Below, one piece after another: positions 45,701 through 56,100 of a stretch of 64,000 nt of DNA; position 1 is the first letter of the stretch, and each line of letters opens with the position of its first letter. This DNA is from Owenia fusiformis (Eukaryota; Annelida; Polychaeta; Sabellida; Oweniidae), in NCBI GenBank assembly GCA_903813345.2, contig CAIIXF020000010.1, forward strand, positions 22,023,181 to 22,087,180, given 5' to 3'. The notes beneath the pieces were generated by a model. It was given only the letters and a program-made list of their open reading frames with translations. It was not told the DNA's origin and ran no database searches. The position numbers and the translations under genes were made by a program.

Positions 45701-48170
45701 GTATCTGTTACAGTTATTGTATATGTTACATTATGTCACCACCATACATGTTCAGTGTGTTTATATTTGCATTATCAAGATTCTCAGTCAGCTTTTAATT
45801 TCACTTTAAACTAGCTTTAAACATAGGAACATATTGATATTAGACTAGAAAACAGACAGGACTCAAAGTTATAAGTCTATTTGTCAAATGTATATAATGT
45901 ATACCTTGCTTTTAGAGTGTACTTTGTAATGCATAGTAAAACCTGTGTAATATTTCTATACAGTAGCAGCTTAAGCACCAGCCGCAGTGGGAAAAACCTG
46001 TGTCACCTTGCTGAGCTAGAGGGGGACACACTGAATCTGTATGGGACAGGGTCCCTAGAGGCCCTGGACAGGAATTGGGGAATACAAGCCGCAGGAGCTG
46101 TCACTTCCGTTATCTTCAAGTTCATAGACTTTGACGAGATTGTCAAACATCTGCACAAAATTAGAGCAAGATTTCCAAGTGTTGTGGTATGTGTTTTTTG
46201 TCATATTTTATTGTACCTTTTTTTTAATTAGTCATACTTTCAAACAATATGAACATGAACACATCTCATTTCTTGTTTGGAGGGTTAAAGATACTCTTTA
46301 TAAGTCTTTTTAATAGTTCAATGACTGCTGGAAAAGCGATGATTTGCAGAATTTTTTCAGGAGAGCACCTTTTAAACTTTTTATTTTTATTTTCTTAAGT
46401 CTAGTTAGTATACCTCATTTTATCATTATTTACTTAAACAAACACATGTAGGACAGTTTTATACAGTTTTCATTATGCTTAGTACATCATAATGTAAAAC
46501 ATTATTTTTGTTTTCAGTCGCTAACTTTTAACTCCACAAACATAAGTTGCCTCAGACAGTTGAATGCTCTAGCATCTGTGAGGAGATTGGATAATCTTGT
46601 GATCACAGAAAATGGAAACCCAATCACACAGTTCACTCTGTGGAAGATCTATACTTTGTTCCGATTGGCTCATTTCTCAATACGCAAAATCAATGATGTG
46701 GAGGTATATATTTTGTGATGTAAATATTTCTTCTGCGTTAAATTTTTGAGTAGAGTATATCAAGAAATGAAAAAAGTTTGTTGAAGATTAGACACCTTAC
46801 TTTGTGTATCTTATTGAAAATTATTGAATTGAAAAAAGGAAACAATTTCATATTTCTTAATGGAAAAAGCTTTAAGATTAAACTTCTTCAAGTTCAACCA
46901 TTGATATTGGAATACATAATGTTGAATAATTTTAAAATACATTCTATTTTGAATTTCCATGATTTTTAACAAAATCTCTGCATTATTCATGGGTCTTGAA
47001 TTGTTGTGGAGTTTGCAACCTCAGATTCATGTTTTATAAATTAAAGCATTGTTGTGTGTTTTTTTATAGGTGACTGCATCAGATATAGTAAGTGCAGAGA
47101 AACTGTTTGGAACTTTAGCACATATAACCACATCACAGCTTCCCCAGTCTAGACTTCTGGCACTTTTAGGGTAAGAACGAGTACATGTATCTCCCTGTTA
47201 AAGTTAAGATTAAATGAGTTGATGTCTAATATTGCTAATTGACAGACTGATGTTGCTAAGCTGGTACAATGGAGAGCTTATCATCAGTTGAGGTTTCATA
47301 AAATGTACCATATGTATTTTTTGATTGGCAAAATAGTAGCCTCTTAAAAAAAGTTCATTCAGATATTTCTAGTTCTTAGATTATGCCATTTAAGTTTATG
47401 AAGGTATAGCTAGAGTAGTGCAGTAAAAACCTCTATACGTTTATGCTTTTTTATGAAGTTTGTTCAGATGGCTAGAGTTATACAAAAACCTCTTAGCTCA
47501 AGTGGTACTATCTATTTTAGGAAAAAGCAGATGCAAGCTTTGACAGAAAAGGGTAAAAAATCTCCAGATGATTACCAGAAACTTTCTGAGCGGTCTACTG
47601 TTGAATCTGTTGGTAGAGCTGGTCTCACCTATAACTCAGAACCATCAAGCAGTAAAACTCAGGTAAGATAGTTCTTTAAGTATAGCTGCTTGTTTATTAT
47701 CTCATTATTAAAATCTTGACATTATTGAAGGAAACAGAATGTAATCTGAAAACAAGGCCTGTGATAGCTAAGACATCTGTAATTTGAGTGGGCAATTTAT
47801 TGTAATCTTAAATAAACTACTGGGAAAATGTAGGAGTATTAACTCATGATTAGATACATTACAGCTATATTTATCACAAAAATGTATTGTATTTAAATGT
47901 ATCTCCTATTTCGTCTCAGACGCACATTTGAACATCAATGAATCTTTAAGTGAAATGACTTATTTTCAGGAGAAGAAAACTAAACAGCAATTCTCTATGA
48001 ACTACATTAAAGATCTCACAACTCAGGCCATAATGACTGACAAAAAGAAACAAACATTACAAAAAGTCTGGCCTCAGATATTCTATGACTTAGTTCAAAA
48101 TGCTGTCATTGACATGGCTGATCCTGGTAGTTACATGAAAAGATGTATGGAACAGTTAGAAAAAGGATGA
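12784..48170 (+). CDS. LRRC49: Leucine-rich repeat protein 49, complete (18 exons)
   Basis: LRRC49 is a subunit of the TTLL1 tubulin polyglutamylase complex at centrosomes and cilia. Exons: 12784-12840, 14761-14841, 17178-17286, 18291-18503, 19611-19716, 19930-20133, 20591-20657, 20964-21107, 21310-21371, 28890-29037, 30815-30898, 36893-37131, 37932-38234, 45964-46186, 46518-46703, 47070-47170, 47521-47662 and 47970-48170. All phases agree and give 889 aa (human about 686). Residues about 189-400 are SDS22-like leucine-rich repeats (LDLYDNQIEEISGL, LNLAGNNI) closed by the cap QLRQLDMKR. A Glu/Lys coiled coil follows (398-440), then a C-terminal domain (GDTLNLYGTGSLEALDRNW onward). The extra length is Ser/Arg-rich sequence in exons 3-5 and a Ser-rich linker in exons 12-13. 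The start is the first ATG after an in-frame TAG at 12727. The exon 12 donor (AAG|GTTTCA) is weak. The cGLR gene lies antisense in intron 11. Confidence 0.95.
13578..14121. mobile_element. Foldback MITE with 8-bp TSD (LRRC49 intron 1)
   Basis: Element 13586-14113 starts TTATCCCGTGCCAGGACT and ends with its inverse. The arms remain near-identical for about 170 bp. Exact 8-bp flanks AGGGTGTC (13578-13585, 14114-14121) are a target-site duplication as in hAT-type elements. No ORF. Confidence 0.85.
14842..17139. other. LRRC49 intron 2, no gene seen
   Basis: AT-rich intron. A short GGCCGATCAAAAAGTTTCTT stretch at about 16988 resembles a mariner terminal repeat, but no partner end was found. Small frames at 16301 and 16600 have no recognisable features. 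Confidence 0.4.
17101..17177 (+). repeat. Tandem duplication of the LRRC49 exon 3 acceptor
   Basis: A 38-bp segment ending in TGTATATTCAG|CACTC occurs twice in a row, with AGs at 17138-17139 and 17176-17177. Only the second keeps the LRRC49 frame. Using the first would add 38 bases and bring in an in-frame TGA. Confidence 0.7.
17887..18051. repeat. Palindromic MITE remnant (LRRC49 intron 3)
   Basis: The arms, about 55 bp, start TATAGACC and share GAGCAGG, AATATTGT and the segment GGGCTAGG. They are inverted around a loop near 17950-17985. No ORF or clear TSD. Confidence 0.6.
20352..20580 (-). pseudogene. C-terminal fragment of a mariner-like transposase
   Basis: A minus-strand frame of 67 codons begins MGFGFFGRIKNDL and ends FRHLVEEWVVRH...DGHYLEHL. 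It resembles the conserved C-terminus (arginine-rich W/C region, then G-x-HFEHL) of Tc1/mariner/IS630-type transposases. The catalytic DDE/D region is absent. The right side ends near a CACCTTGTAT remnant of a CAGGGTGTCCC-type TIR. It sits in LRRC49 intron 6. Family assignment is from motif memory only. Confidence 0.4.
21372..23910. other. First part of LRRC49 intron 9, no gene seen
   Basis: Very AT-rich, with short frames only and no splice-phase-compatible exon found. No clear repeat boundaries. Confidence 0.35.
23924..25198. repeat. GGGCC/AAATTTT tandem array with inverted CCCGTAGCCAG ends
   Basis: The block begins GCCCGTAGCCAG at 23924 and closes with its inverse CTGGCTACGGGC at 25187-25198. 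Inside, poly-G and poly-C runs bracket about five diverged units of 155-200 bp, each holding GGCCAAAAATATTGTA followed by GGGCCTCTT (starts near 24173, 24327, 24527, 24712 and 24895). No coding frame is credible. Confidence 0.65.
25316..25465 (+). repeat. Dispersed TGTCACC repeat, copy 1
   Basis: It shares TTTTATGTCACCA, the segment GGGACATATTGTT and AACAAATGGCAGGT with the block at 63095-63280 in the same order and spacing, so both are copies of one interspersed repeat. Confidence 0.6.
27153..27440 (+). CDS. Candidate frame-preserving cassette exon in LRRC49 intron 9
   Basis: A 288-base segment between an AG (ACCATATAG) and a good donor (AAAAAG|GTATGC) is open throughout in exactly the phase set by exon 9 (ends phase 2) and exon 10 (starts phase 2). 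It would insert 96 mostly basic residues (MWQPIVADPK... to ...RNYLPRK) between two leucine-rich repeats. The main isoform without it matches vertebrate LRRC49 directly. The polypyrimidine tract is poor and no protein family is recognised, so it may be a rare isoform or chance. Confidence 0.3.
27870..28479. mobile_element. TTAA-flanked foldback MITE
   Basis: Both ends read TTAA next to AGGAATATTCCTTGCC or its inverse (TTAA at 27870-27873 and 28476-28479). The arms continue similar for over 200 bp, including GAAGTGATGTCATC and its inverse. TTAA target sites are typical of piggyBac and Kolobok elements. No ORF. Confidence 0.75.
29246..29520. repeat. CpG-rich repeat with GTCACGC/ATTTGCG motifs
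   Basis: A block with higher CpG than its surroundings, containing many TCACGCA and AAATACGCA words. Its first 30 bases (TGTCCCGCAATTTGCGTA core) also occur at about 12974, so it is a dispersed repeat. Confidence 0.45.
29938..31480. repeat. Diverged direct duplication flanking LRRC49 exon 11
   Basis: A segment beginning GAAATAAACTTGATTT (29938-30062 plus 30457-30665, interrupted by a MITE) recurs at about 31133-31480. The order of matching words is the same: CATATTTG/GAAATCTACAT, TTTCTTTGAAAATGTG and AGATTCCCCATAG. Exon 11 (30815-30898) lies between the copies. Confidence 0.6.
30063..30456. mobile_element. Dimeric MITE, copy A
   Basis: Ends are AAAGGACGATTCTCGGTTT and its exact inverse. The interior consists of two related half-units of about 190 bp, each with GCTTCGGAC or GCTTCAGAC and AATTTGGGTAATATTTCT. 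A second copy lies at 58540-58930. No ORF. Confidence 0.8.
31809..32882 (-). CDS. cGAS-like receptor (Mab-21 nucleotidyltransferase)
   Basis: Mab-21/cGAS-like enzymes make cyclic dinucleotides after sensing nucleic acid and signal through STING. The 357-aa frame has the full fold: an N-terminal spine helix, the GS motif G64-S65 (DMGSVYEG), activation residues E77 and D79 (DEFDLLM), and the third acid D195 (SIDFTP) after the GGPAITLDV strand. Its C-terminal lobe has LSSYFFKAILLQ...W and RLVNFFNPAINHF, close in order to vertebrate cGAS. Only one cysteine (C253) lies where cGAS has its zinc-thumb cluster, so the thumb is absent, as in many invertebrate cGLRs. M at 32882 is chosen because an acceptor-like TTGTAG ends at 32894, suggesting a 5'-UTR intron; the frame also allows a start at 32924. 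It is intronless and antisense within LRRC49 intron 11. The ligand and product are unknown. Confidence 0.85.
   Translation of the reverse strand: MSSLPKEESQQLRDALNQYYDKKVKIPHDEMERNKAIVEKVKMMIKEYFAKNRNVKILEIEDMGSVYEGLKVVAADEFDLLMLLKAHADWEVIQKDDCGFCIIRNCPVDIVLESIGPLQDPLRPYKDCMVDYKGDEVLSPKKMRSLFQSYFQQWIDSLPGQGSLPGGELHCKMKTGGPAITLDVLEGNKKLMSIDFTPSFDIEDDLVIAMPHPDLKTPNASSTTRLSVELLWMQSNCREERVKMRDIDTDNGCRKKVTKILKTVKQNDTQLCSLSSYFFKAILLQMPEGANWGHNAIAERFIDLIKRLEKCLGEKRLVNFFNPAINHFAIKDPKTLENLQGYLNQIIQRNAYVNLLK
33263..35157. mobile_element. 1.9-kb GC-ended foldback element
   Basis: Ends match as inverted repeats (CTAATGGCCTAGTCACATAG and its inverse), then continue as diverged GGCCGG/CGGCCG-rich arms of roughly 150-500 bp. 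The middle holds a CTATACTTTC tandem array and a shorter inverted version (34755-34985). Base composition differs sharply from the AT-rich intron. No transposase. Confidence 0.75.
33819..34685. repeat. ~68-bp tandem array of CTATACTTTC/GATCTGCTTTTC
   Basis: About eleven diverged units carry CTATAGTTTCTATACTTTC, TCGATCTGCTTTT and ACTGTCTTCGACAAATCAGA. The frames open across it are products of the repeat, not genes. Confidence 0.8.
35485..35625. repeat. GGTCCGAATCCCAAT array with inverted second half
   Basis: Short units (GGTCCGAATC, CGTCCGAATCCCAATG) repeat on one strand to about 35533. They then appear inverted (CATTGGGATTCAGACCAATG) to 35625, so the block can fold on itself. Confidence 0.6.
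35640..36892. other. Rest of LRRC49 intron 11, no gene seen
   Basis: AT-rich sequence. The open frame at 35935-36225 has no recognisable features and no phase-compatible splice sites. Confidence 0.35.
39241..40250. repeat. Three tandem ~350-bp units, left arm
   Basis: Units marked by GTGGGCGTCGCCCTTAT at about 39337 and 39699, and by a diverged form at 40030. Each also has TATAAATCTCATCT and GGATTTCATGGGGTACATC, plus a G-rich run. Confidence 0.75.
40244..41241. mobile_element. Nested insertion flanked by TTAA
   Basis: A 990-bp segment splits a tandem unit of the left arm. The flanks are TTAA (40244-40247, 41238-41241), with short ends AGTG and its inverse CACT. After it the unit resumes with AAGTATAAATCTCATCTTC. 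It is richer in CpG than its surroundings. No transposase is recognised. Confidence 0.5.
41590..42640 (+). pseudogene. Decayed ORF at the centre of the 5.8-kb element
   Basis: Fragments in shifting frames read KDFLDPFTIEDEGHLYGLS followed by a stop, then LSPVPWALGTLTGLL (about 41960-42010), then WNEFLYDDENKKQN and LYTFTDEVSCRKGNSK (42330-42540). Together they recall a transposon-linked ORF common in marine invertebrates with motifs like SPVPxSLA and FTGCDTVSxFxGKGK. Stops, frameshifts and the changed GCD motif show it is not functional. Family recollection is from memory. Confidence 0.45.
42690..43690. repeat. Three tandem ~350-bp units, right arm (inverted)
   Basis: Inverse copies of the left-arm units, marked by GGGCGACGCCCACTTTTGAT at 43216 and 43577 and a diverged form at 42865. 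Each has a C-rich run and GATGTACCCCATGAAATC. Confidence 0.75.
44440..45640 (+). repeat. ~150-bp tandem array with AAAATGGCGGCC motifs
   Basis: It starts with CCCACCGAACGAAGTTCGAG, then a GTCCGTCC-rich stretch. About nine diverged units follow, each with ATAACTCAAATACC, a GATGCCTAGGGACATAGGAG-like stretch and TTTCAAAATGGCGGCC. The last units are truncated. Confidence 0.75.
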
Positions 48171-48678
48171 TATGGATCAATATGAATTGTATGTGTTGTG
48201 AATATAATTTGAAGAAAATGAATGTGCTATCGATCAATCGAGCAGTACACAGTGGACCATTTAGGTCACATTTACACCAAAAGGGATCTATGTCATTTCG
48301 GGAATATGAATGGAAAACTTGGATCAATGAAGGAGTAAAGGACATTGCTAGTATGAGCAGCACTAGAAGAAAAACTTGAATCTTAAAGCTTTGTGATATG
48401 ATAATGATTTGTAATATGATATCCAGTCCACACATTTTAGATACACAAATTGACTTCATTATAGAGAGAAGTAGGGAGTAAAAGCAACTGAACTCAGAGC
48501 AGTACCTCTTTAGACTTGAATGTGGTCCATCTGTGATATATCACCTAATTCAGTAGATCTGTGATTTATGAGTGTCAGGAAAATTGGACATTGTAATTCC
48601 AAAGAATTTTACAGAACAATTACTCTAATGAATATTAATGTTATCTCATTTCCCTTGTTCAGTAGTCATATTTTGTGC

Positions 48679-48684
48679 AATAAA
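48679..48684 (+). promoter_or_regulatory. Polyadenylation signal of LRRC49
   Basis: AATAAA about 510 bases after the stop codon, in the sequence GTGCAATAAAGTCC. Confidence 0.45.
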
Positions 48685-49956
48685 GTCCAAAAGGGAATAT
48701 AAGGTAAATGATTACAAGTTTACAGTGTTCCAAAAGGAAAAGAACTAGTATTGTAATTGAATTAAAAAATAAGTCACCACCCAATGTTAAACCTCTGAGA
48801 CTCAATTAGAATTGCATTTATTCATTCCAGATTAAGAATAATTCACATAACCAACAGCTGTGGAAATCACAGCCCCTTAGATACTAGCATGTAAAATCTT
48901 TCTGATTTACTAGAAATTCTAGTCTTGTATGTTCTCGTGATATATCAAACCATTCCAAATACAGGATGTTCAACATGTTCAATGAGTGCTAGAAAAATGT
49001 TCAAATTATTTGTTTCATACTTTTTACTTTGAGCTGGGGAACAATATCATTTACTCATTCTGAATACTAGATACGATAAGATCTTACATTCTGAACTGCT
49101 ATCTTTTAATATGGAGCAATCTTTAAGTGTATGTATGGTAATGTGTAGCAAAGATTGCTCCAGATGATGAAAGGCGCATTACAAAGTCCACAGTGTCCGC
49201 ATTATCTTGAAATGGATTGAAAAATGGGGTCAATACATGTACATGTATATTGCAATGTAGAAGCTGGTCTATTACAGTAAACAAAAATATGAAATAATTT
49301 TACATTACATTATTCTAGTACCTATTGGATTACCTGTATGTTATATCAATGCTGATATAATTTATAAGACATAGAGGAGATATAAGATGTTTATGTATCT
49401 GTATATACAGACTCTTGTCCAAGTGACATTAAACTATATAAACTACTGTATAATGTATTGTATTGAATGTCTCCAAGTAGACATTTTCTTACAAAGTGAC
49501 TATTATATAGTCCAAACATAATTCAAAATATTAGAATATAAAATTTAATTTGATAGATTTTAAATGACTTAATTTTATTGCCTTTGTACTGACATTGATG
49601 CAATGCATAGTACTTACTAAAATAGAAATAGTACATGTAACTGCCAATTAAGGACATTGTTCAAACCATTTTCTCTGGAAGAATGTGGATATAGATTCAG
49701 CCCAAGGGCGGGAGTATAAATAAATCCAATCACAGAATAGAAATGAATTACTTATATCCTGTCTTCTGAACATGTATGTGGCCAAATATTGCCAAGGAAA
49801 AGAATTTTGCACTTTTCCCAAAAATGTTGGCGGTAGTTATTTGTTTTCTTATAAACCCCATACATATTCTGTAAAAATAAACAAGAAGAGGCTTCAATGA
49901 TATCAGTGTTCATTAGTAATTTTCATCTCCCCCAGTATTATTCCAGGGTATTAGTT

Positions 49957-50073
49957 CATTTGTTTTGTATCACATGACCAAAAATAAGCCCTTGAGCATC
50001 CAAAATATGTATGGGATTTATGATAGCAAGCATCATCTAGAAATAAGACTACCAGTTTGATACAAAACAAATG
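49957..50073. repeat. 117-bp inverted repeat with 16-bp perfect ends
   Basis: CATTTGTTTTGTATCA at 49957-49972 is exactly inverted at 50058-50073. It is small enough to be a MITE, or to fold as a hairpin in the acyltransferase 3' UTR. Confidence 0.5.
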
Positions 50074-50125
50074 ATTATACATTCCATATCTATATATGGT
50101 GCAAGTCAACTGTAGTTTTGCAATC

Positions 50126-53100
50126 TCAAAGCATTGTAACATGATCTCTGCCCAAACCAATGCCATTTACAATTGGTTTTGATAATTGGGAATGGGTTTG
50201 TTCATATGAAACGATATTTGTTTCATTGTCCTTACCAGATACATTCCAAGTGTTCTTAACATCAGATTGTACTGTACTTATCTCCAATTTGCTTGAGTTT
50301 TTCCGTGCTGTTTTTATTGAATTTTCAACAGACATTTTTCGCAGTGTTGTAAAGGCAAGACGGCTCTCAAAATGATTTTGTGATTTCGATTGTTCATCAT
50401 CAGCTTTTGGTTTCTTAAGATTGCTGATATATTTCATGATTTCGATTTTAAGGCCAAGCAGTGGTGTGCCAAGGAATGTGTTAAGGAGAAGACTTGTAGC
50501 GTAAGATAGTGCAACATGCCCAATGTAGAAGTATGCCTGTAAATATACATAGTGCATTCTTATGTTAGTCCTTACAACAGGGTGTCCAAAAAGGTATCCA
50601 GAATCAAAAAAAACTTTTTTGACTCATTTGTCATTTATTGTACAAGTGAACTATCATTTTATTTGAGATTTTTATCATCCCCAGGAGCCATATATTGAGG
50701 CTGAGAAAATGTGAAATTTTTAAAAACATAGTTGGAGATTGGTTTATCATATTTAGATTGATGCCTCAAGAAATCAAAAATGGCTGTCCAAATATGAGAA
50801 TTTGCATTGATTTTGGAACTTATCCAAAATACAAAATTATGTAGCCCAAAAGATGATAACTATCTTGAAAAAATAAATTGATATTGAAAACATCTTTCGA
50901 TGAGCATCAGGATCTGCTTCTCTACTAAATTGCAATTTTTAGTTACCTACCATAGAGGAATAGTTGACATGAATGGGAGCCCTAGTTACATACATGGCCC
51001 TGTATATGATGATAGGGTGCACCAAGTAAGAGGCATAGGTCAGCCTACACAGTGGGATAAATGTATCCCAGCAAAGAATATGGTTGACAAATCCTGAAAA
51101 CAAAATCATCAAGAGGTAAAAACAAGTACATTTGTACCTAATCCAGGACATGGCCCTTTACCCAAGAATACAAAGTAATCTACTAGGTCTATTTTGAATT
51201 TTTCTAGTTTTCTGCCCTGGCCTCCTTGGGATGCGAGAGAGAATGCACTAAATTGGAACTTAACATTTTTCAGATTTCTCATCTTTTAAACAGAATTTTA
51301 TATCAAGTCAAAAAAAGAATATTCCTGTGACAGTTAACATCATAGTTTTCCATTGAGTCACCCCTCCCTAGGCACATAATATATTTACAAGGGTTGGAGT
51401 AAAATAAAGTGGCATTATAGGGATGCAGAGACTTAATGCAAGACTAATATATGCTCTTTTGTTATTGAAATATTAAACTTGAAGATATATTTGTTATATA
51501 TGAATGAAGCTATGATTTGAACCCAGTGATGCTAGTCTGAGGGTTATTCAACAGATAAAGGATTTTCAATATTCCTCTTTGGGACCTCATCATAAATATT
51601 TAGTTCAACCCTTTGCTAGACCTTATTAACACATACCTCCATTCCCTGAGGCACATGCAAAGATGATCCAAGCAACGGCCAGGGCAAACACATAATGCTT
51701 TGTTGTCTCATAGAGTACATAGACACCTACAGACCATGGTGCCCCTCCTTGCCTGTTCTCAGCATATATACCATACACAACAGCAGAAATACAGGTCAGT
51801 GAAATAGCCCAGCCACATGTCACAAAGATCTAAAGTATTGAAATATTATTTTTACTACAACATGCTTTCCTAATACACCAGCCATTGTTAATCCATATCC
51901 ATCTTATAACAATCTTTATGAGAATAAAAAGGTCCCCCTTTTTCCCATTTTAAGTTTTTGTGGTTCAGTGTTTTTAGTGTTCTCTAAACCTATTAATGAG
52001 AACATCTCATAATGTTCATTTTAAACACAGGCTTTACTGAAATTGCATAAAATGATATATTAACTTATTTCTTTTTCAGTTCAAGACAACAAACATATGA
52101 CAAATGCCCCTGCCAGAAATTGCTGTAGTGAAATGATCAAAGACTGAACTTAGAGGGTAAGTCAACACCAATGAAATGAAAGTTAAAATAATGGAAAATC
52201 ATAAGAATAAGGTTGCAGTTAGTGTAAGTCACTATCACAGCCAAGGACATGGAAAAGTGAAACTATTGGTCCAACCAATAGTGAAAATTGTGAGGAAATA
52301 ATCATTATAAAAATTAATCCTGCAGTCATTGCTAATATCTTTAAAAATAATCCTACCATACCCATCTTTTCCAGTTATAGAAAGGTAGTCGTCCTTCTGT
52401 CTCATACAACAGCACGCCAAGTAGTATACCTATGAGATAGGGGCCTATCCTACACCAGGGCTTGGTGAACATGCTGTTCCAGTACTCTGCATGATCGTTC
52501 TGTAATGTTGGACTGCTTCTACTGTTAAAACAATGGAAAGCTGGTGCATATCGAGGTAGGAATCATTCATATAGGGTGTTCACTGAGTAATGACACTAGA
52601 ATGAGGATTTAGTTAATTGAGAGCAAAATGAAACTCTGAATGGTGATTATTTGCTTCTTTGCTTAGTGCCAGGCCTCTTACTTGCTCTATTTTGCCTCAT
52701 TATATATATTTTCAGGAGGAGACTAGACACTTTCTGTCCAATCTTTTTCATTCATATGATTTCTGCACATATTGAATTTTTAAATGAAAAAAATATTATT
52801 TATATTATTGACAATAACACATTATATATTGTGTGCAGCTTGCATTCCGTAATATGTTACTAGTATTTCATGTATATGTTACTAACTGTATGCATGTTAC
52901 TTGCATTCTTTGTGTTACTAGATGTATGTTATAAGTGTAACTTACATCCTAAATGCCTCAATTGCTGTAACAGTACAGTTAACACAGAACAGCAGAGCAA
53001 TGGTGATGTAGGCTACTTTAGGCCATCTGGAAATACATCAATCTACATGCGGGGGAAAAATTTAATTATTTCATTTTGGACTGCAGGGCAAAGAAGGAGT

Positions 53101-56100
53101 TCAGCATTTCCAGTTCTATCCTTCTTTTAAAGGAAAGCTCTGTCCAAATATGTTTCACGCTGCTCTACATTATGCACACAACATACACTTGCTAAACATT
53201 TCAATGCAAAGTTCAGATCTGTAGTGATTCAGTGAATATTGTCATGTTGACCTACTTTCAATTCAAAATGGGCCCTCAAACAACTCAGGTATGGGAGAAC
53301 ATAGAAACTGTCCTACTTAGGAGAACAAATACATATTGATCAATCATAATATAATAAAACATTACCAAATAAAGTTCAAACAACTCACTTTAGCTCTTCA
53401 GGTATGGGAGAACATAGAAACTGTCCTACTTAGGAGAACAAATACATATTGATCAATCATATATTGTTATATTGGGCCTTTCTACGTTATGAGATGTTGT
53501 TATATAAAATCCAACATAAAATGTTAAATGATGTTCCAATATTTATTAATGTTCAGGATAAATCCTACGCTAGTTTTAAAAGTTACATGTTGATATTATC
53601 CTGTTTGTTAGCTCAAAAGCTAACGGTTTTAAGTATTAATTTAGAATTTCGATAGCAAGTTATGTATTTTTGAAGTTTTAAATCTAAATGATGTTTGTGT
53701 TGCTTAAACCAAAAATATCCGAAAAGTGATTCTATACTGAAAAGATGCTATCTTAACCAGATTCAAAAGAATGTTAAGACCGCCTCTTTTCCATATAAGG
53801 AATGTTAACGAAAGTAACACTCTTAAAATTTGAACCATACAATAATATAATAAAATATGTATAATAATGTGTAAAGCTGTTATTTCATCTTATTCAAGCA
53901 GACACTTACTACCTTTTCACTATTTTCTATGTTCCAACACTATTTAACTATTGCATTTATAAATATTATACTTTGATCATGTATTTGCAACAATAGAAAC
54001 TCTGTGTCACATTGCAGTTATCGTTATGTGTCTAATTATAAATGGAAATGGAAAAATAGCATAAGACTAAAATCTAAAGGCTATGTAACATATTTAGTTA
54101 ATTGTGTTTCCAATTCAATTACAATGAAACAAATGGAATAAAATTGAACCGCTTGTGGGACATTGTAATTCTCTTGCTTTTCCATATGTCAACATTTTCT
54201 AATTTCTACAAGTGATAATTAAGCAATTTATTGAATAATTTATTGTATAATCTTTTTAATGCATTTTCAATCACCATTTAGCATTTTTATTTGCTTTCCT
54301 TTTAGTGTAATTTGCTTTGATAATATGAAACTGACTATTTCTGGTTACTCTGAACTCTGCGAGGAATCTGGTCTGCGAGGAATCTCTCTTTGAACAGTAT
54401 TGCTTCAAGTCCTTGTGACCCCCTTCCTTCCTCCCTCATATACCTCTTTTGCTAAATGTACATCTTGAAATTCATTAAAGATTCTAGTACTATGCAAACC
54501 GAAAGAGGAATACTTTACATACAAACGATTGTCTGAAAACAGATACAGGTAGATACAGATAGAATAAATATATAAACTGCTTTTTGTAATGGATTAATGC
54601 GTTGGATGTGTCACTTCACACTTCTTATGTCTACGAAAATATATCTGTGCCTTTTATAAAAAAAAAGCTTCTAATTTTTCATATCGAGGGCTATCATTAC
54701 CCTACAACTGCTCCAGCTCTTCCAGCTTATGGGTTAAAAACCATAAACTCCATCCTTGTAGCTTGTACAATACCATACTGCTATTGTTAATAAGTACACG
54801 AAAAACCAATGCTCAGTCTTCTATAAATTGCCATGGATGTGCATTGTAAGTTAGTACAAGAAATCTAAATTCATATACCAAGAATACTAGTGCTCCAAAG
54901 TTTAACAATATAATACTTACTTTATAAGGATTATCAGGATAATAGAGGATATGATGAAGAACTGCATATCTGCAGAAAGGTACCAAGTATGCACCAGACA
55001 CTAAAGAAATTATTAGAAAACTGCAATTAGTGTTGTGTTTTGCGGATTTGCGATATAGCTGATGCTAGGCACCAACGAATTGAATTTTAGCGATCATAAC
55101 TATTTATTTATTTTTCATATTATGTATACTGCATATTAAAAAAAAGTCATGGTAGTTTGCCCAAGAACAGCAAGAAAACGAAGTATTGTTTTACATCAGG
55201 TTTTTGTTAGACGCGCTGTCCAAATTAAAAACATGGACGTGATAGACATTTTAACAGGGCCAATAATGCTTCGGCGTAGGCCTTGTATCTGTTTGTATGA
55301 TGTATTATGAAATAAAGGAAATATAAAAATTTTAAAAAAAATAGACATTTTGGAATTTGGCGTTTTTGTTGTCACACAACATCTCCTTAACCTAAGATGA
55401 AGAAAAGCATTCCCGCCATCTAACGTAGGGCTCAAAAACCACAATAACCACGTTTACAATAAATGAAGAAACTTGTGAATGATATCTGGAGCCCTGTGTT
55501 AGGATGTTGACTTACTGGTTCTCTGTCATGCACGATGTTGTTGATAAACAACAGGTTTGTCCACCAATGTTTCTCACAGTACGACAGCTCAGTAGTCTCC
55601 ATGGGATACACGGGTCCGTCTCCAAAATATGGTTGTAGACACGTGAACACCATTATCACTGACATATAAAGGGGTATTAATCTGAAATGTGTACCATATA
55701 TCAGTCAGGAATCCAGATCCACGATCTGGTCGTGGAATACTGATGTGGACATGATCAATGAAACAAGTGAAATTTGTGAAGAGCAGAGTCTTGAAAGTTC
55801 CAAGTATCTTTGTCTACAGATGAGGTTTTTGGAAGTAAGACGAAATAAGGTCCAGAGCTCCCCTATCCCAAATCCGACAGTTTACTCAGTGTAGAAATGT
55901 ATGTTAATTAATGCCAATCATACCTCCAGAACCGTTGGAATAGAAGGTGGAGCATCATCGTAGGGGTGATTTCACAGTCGAAGTGTTTCATGGTTGATAG
56001 AAACAAGTACACGATAGACACACCTCTGAAAAGGCAACGATATATGGTCACTAAAGAAGTTTGACCAGCTTAAAACTATCTATAAAACTTTAACTGAGAA

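Larger units (their letters stand above)
48171..50125. other. Convergent LRRC49/acyltransferase intergenic region
   Basis: It holds the LRRC49 3' UTR with AATAAA at 48679-48684 and, on the other strand, the end of the acyltransferase gene. The two genes converge. No further gene is seen. Confidence 0.5.

Noticed and set aside
50577-50720. Full mariner-type MITE starting CAGGGTGTCCAAAAAGG
   Set aside because: No matching right end was found, so only an end fragment is supported.
53449-53655. 68-codon frame in an acyltransferase intron
   Set aside because: No motif, AT-driven, opposite to the host gene and without splice sites.
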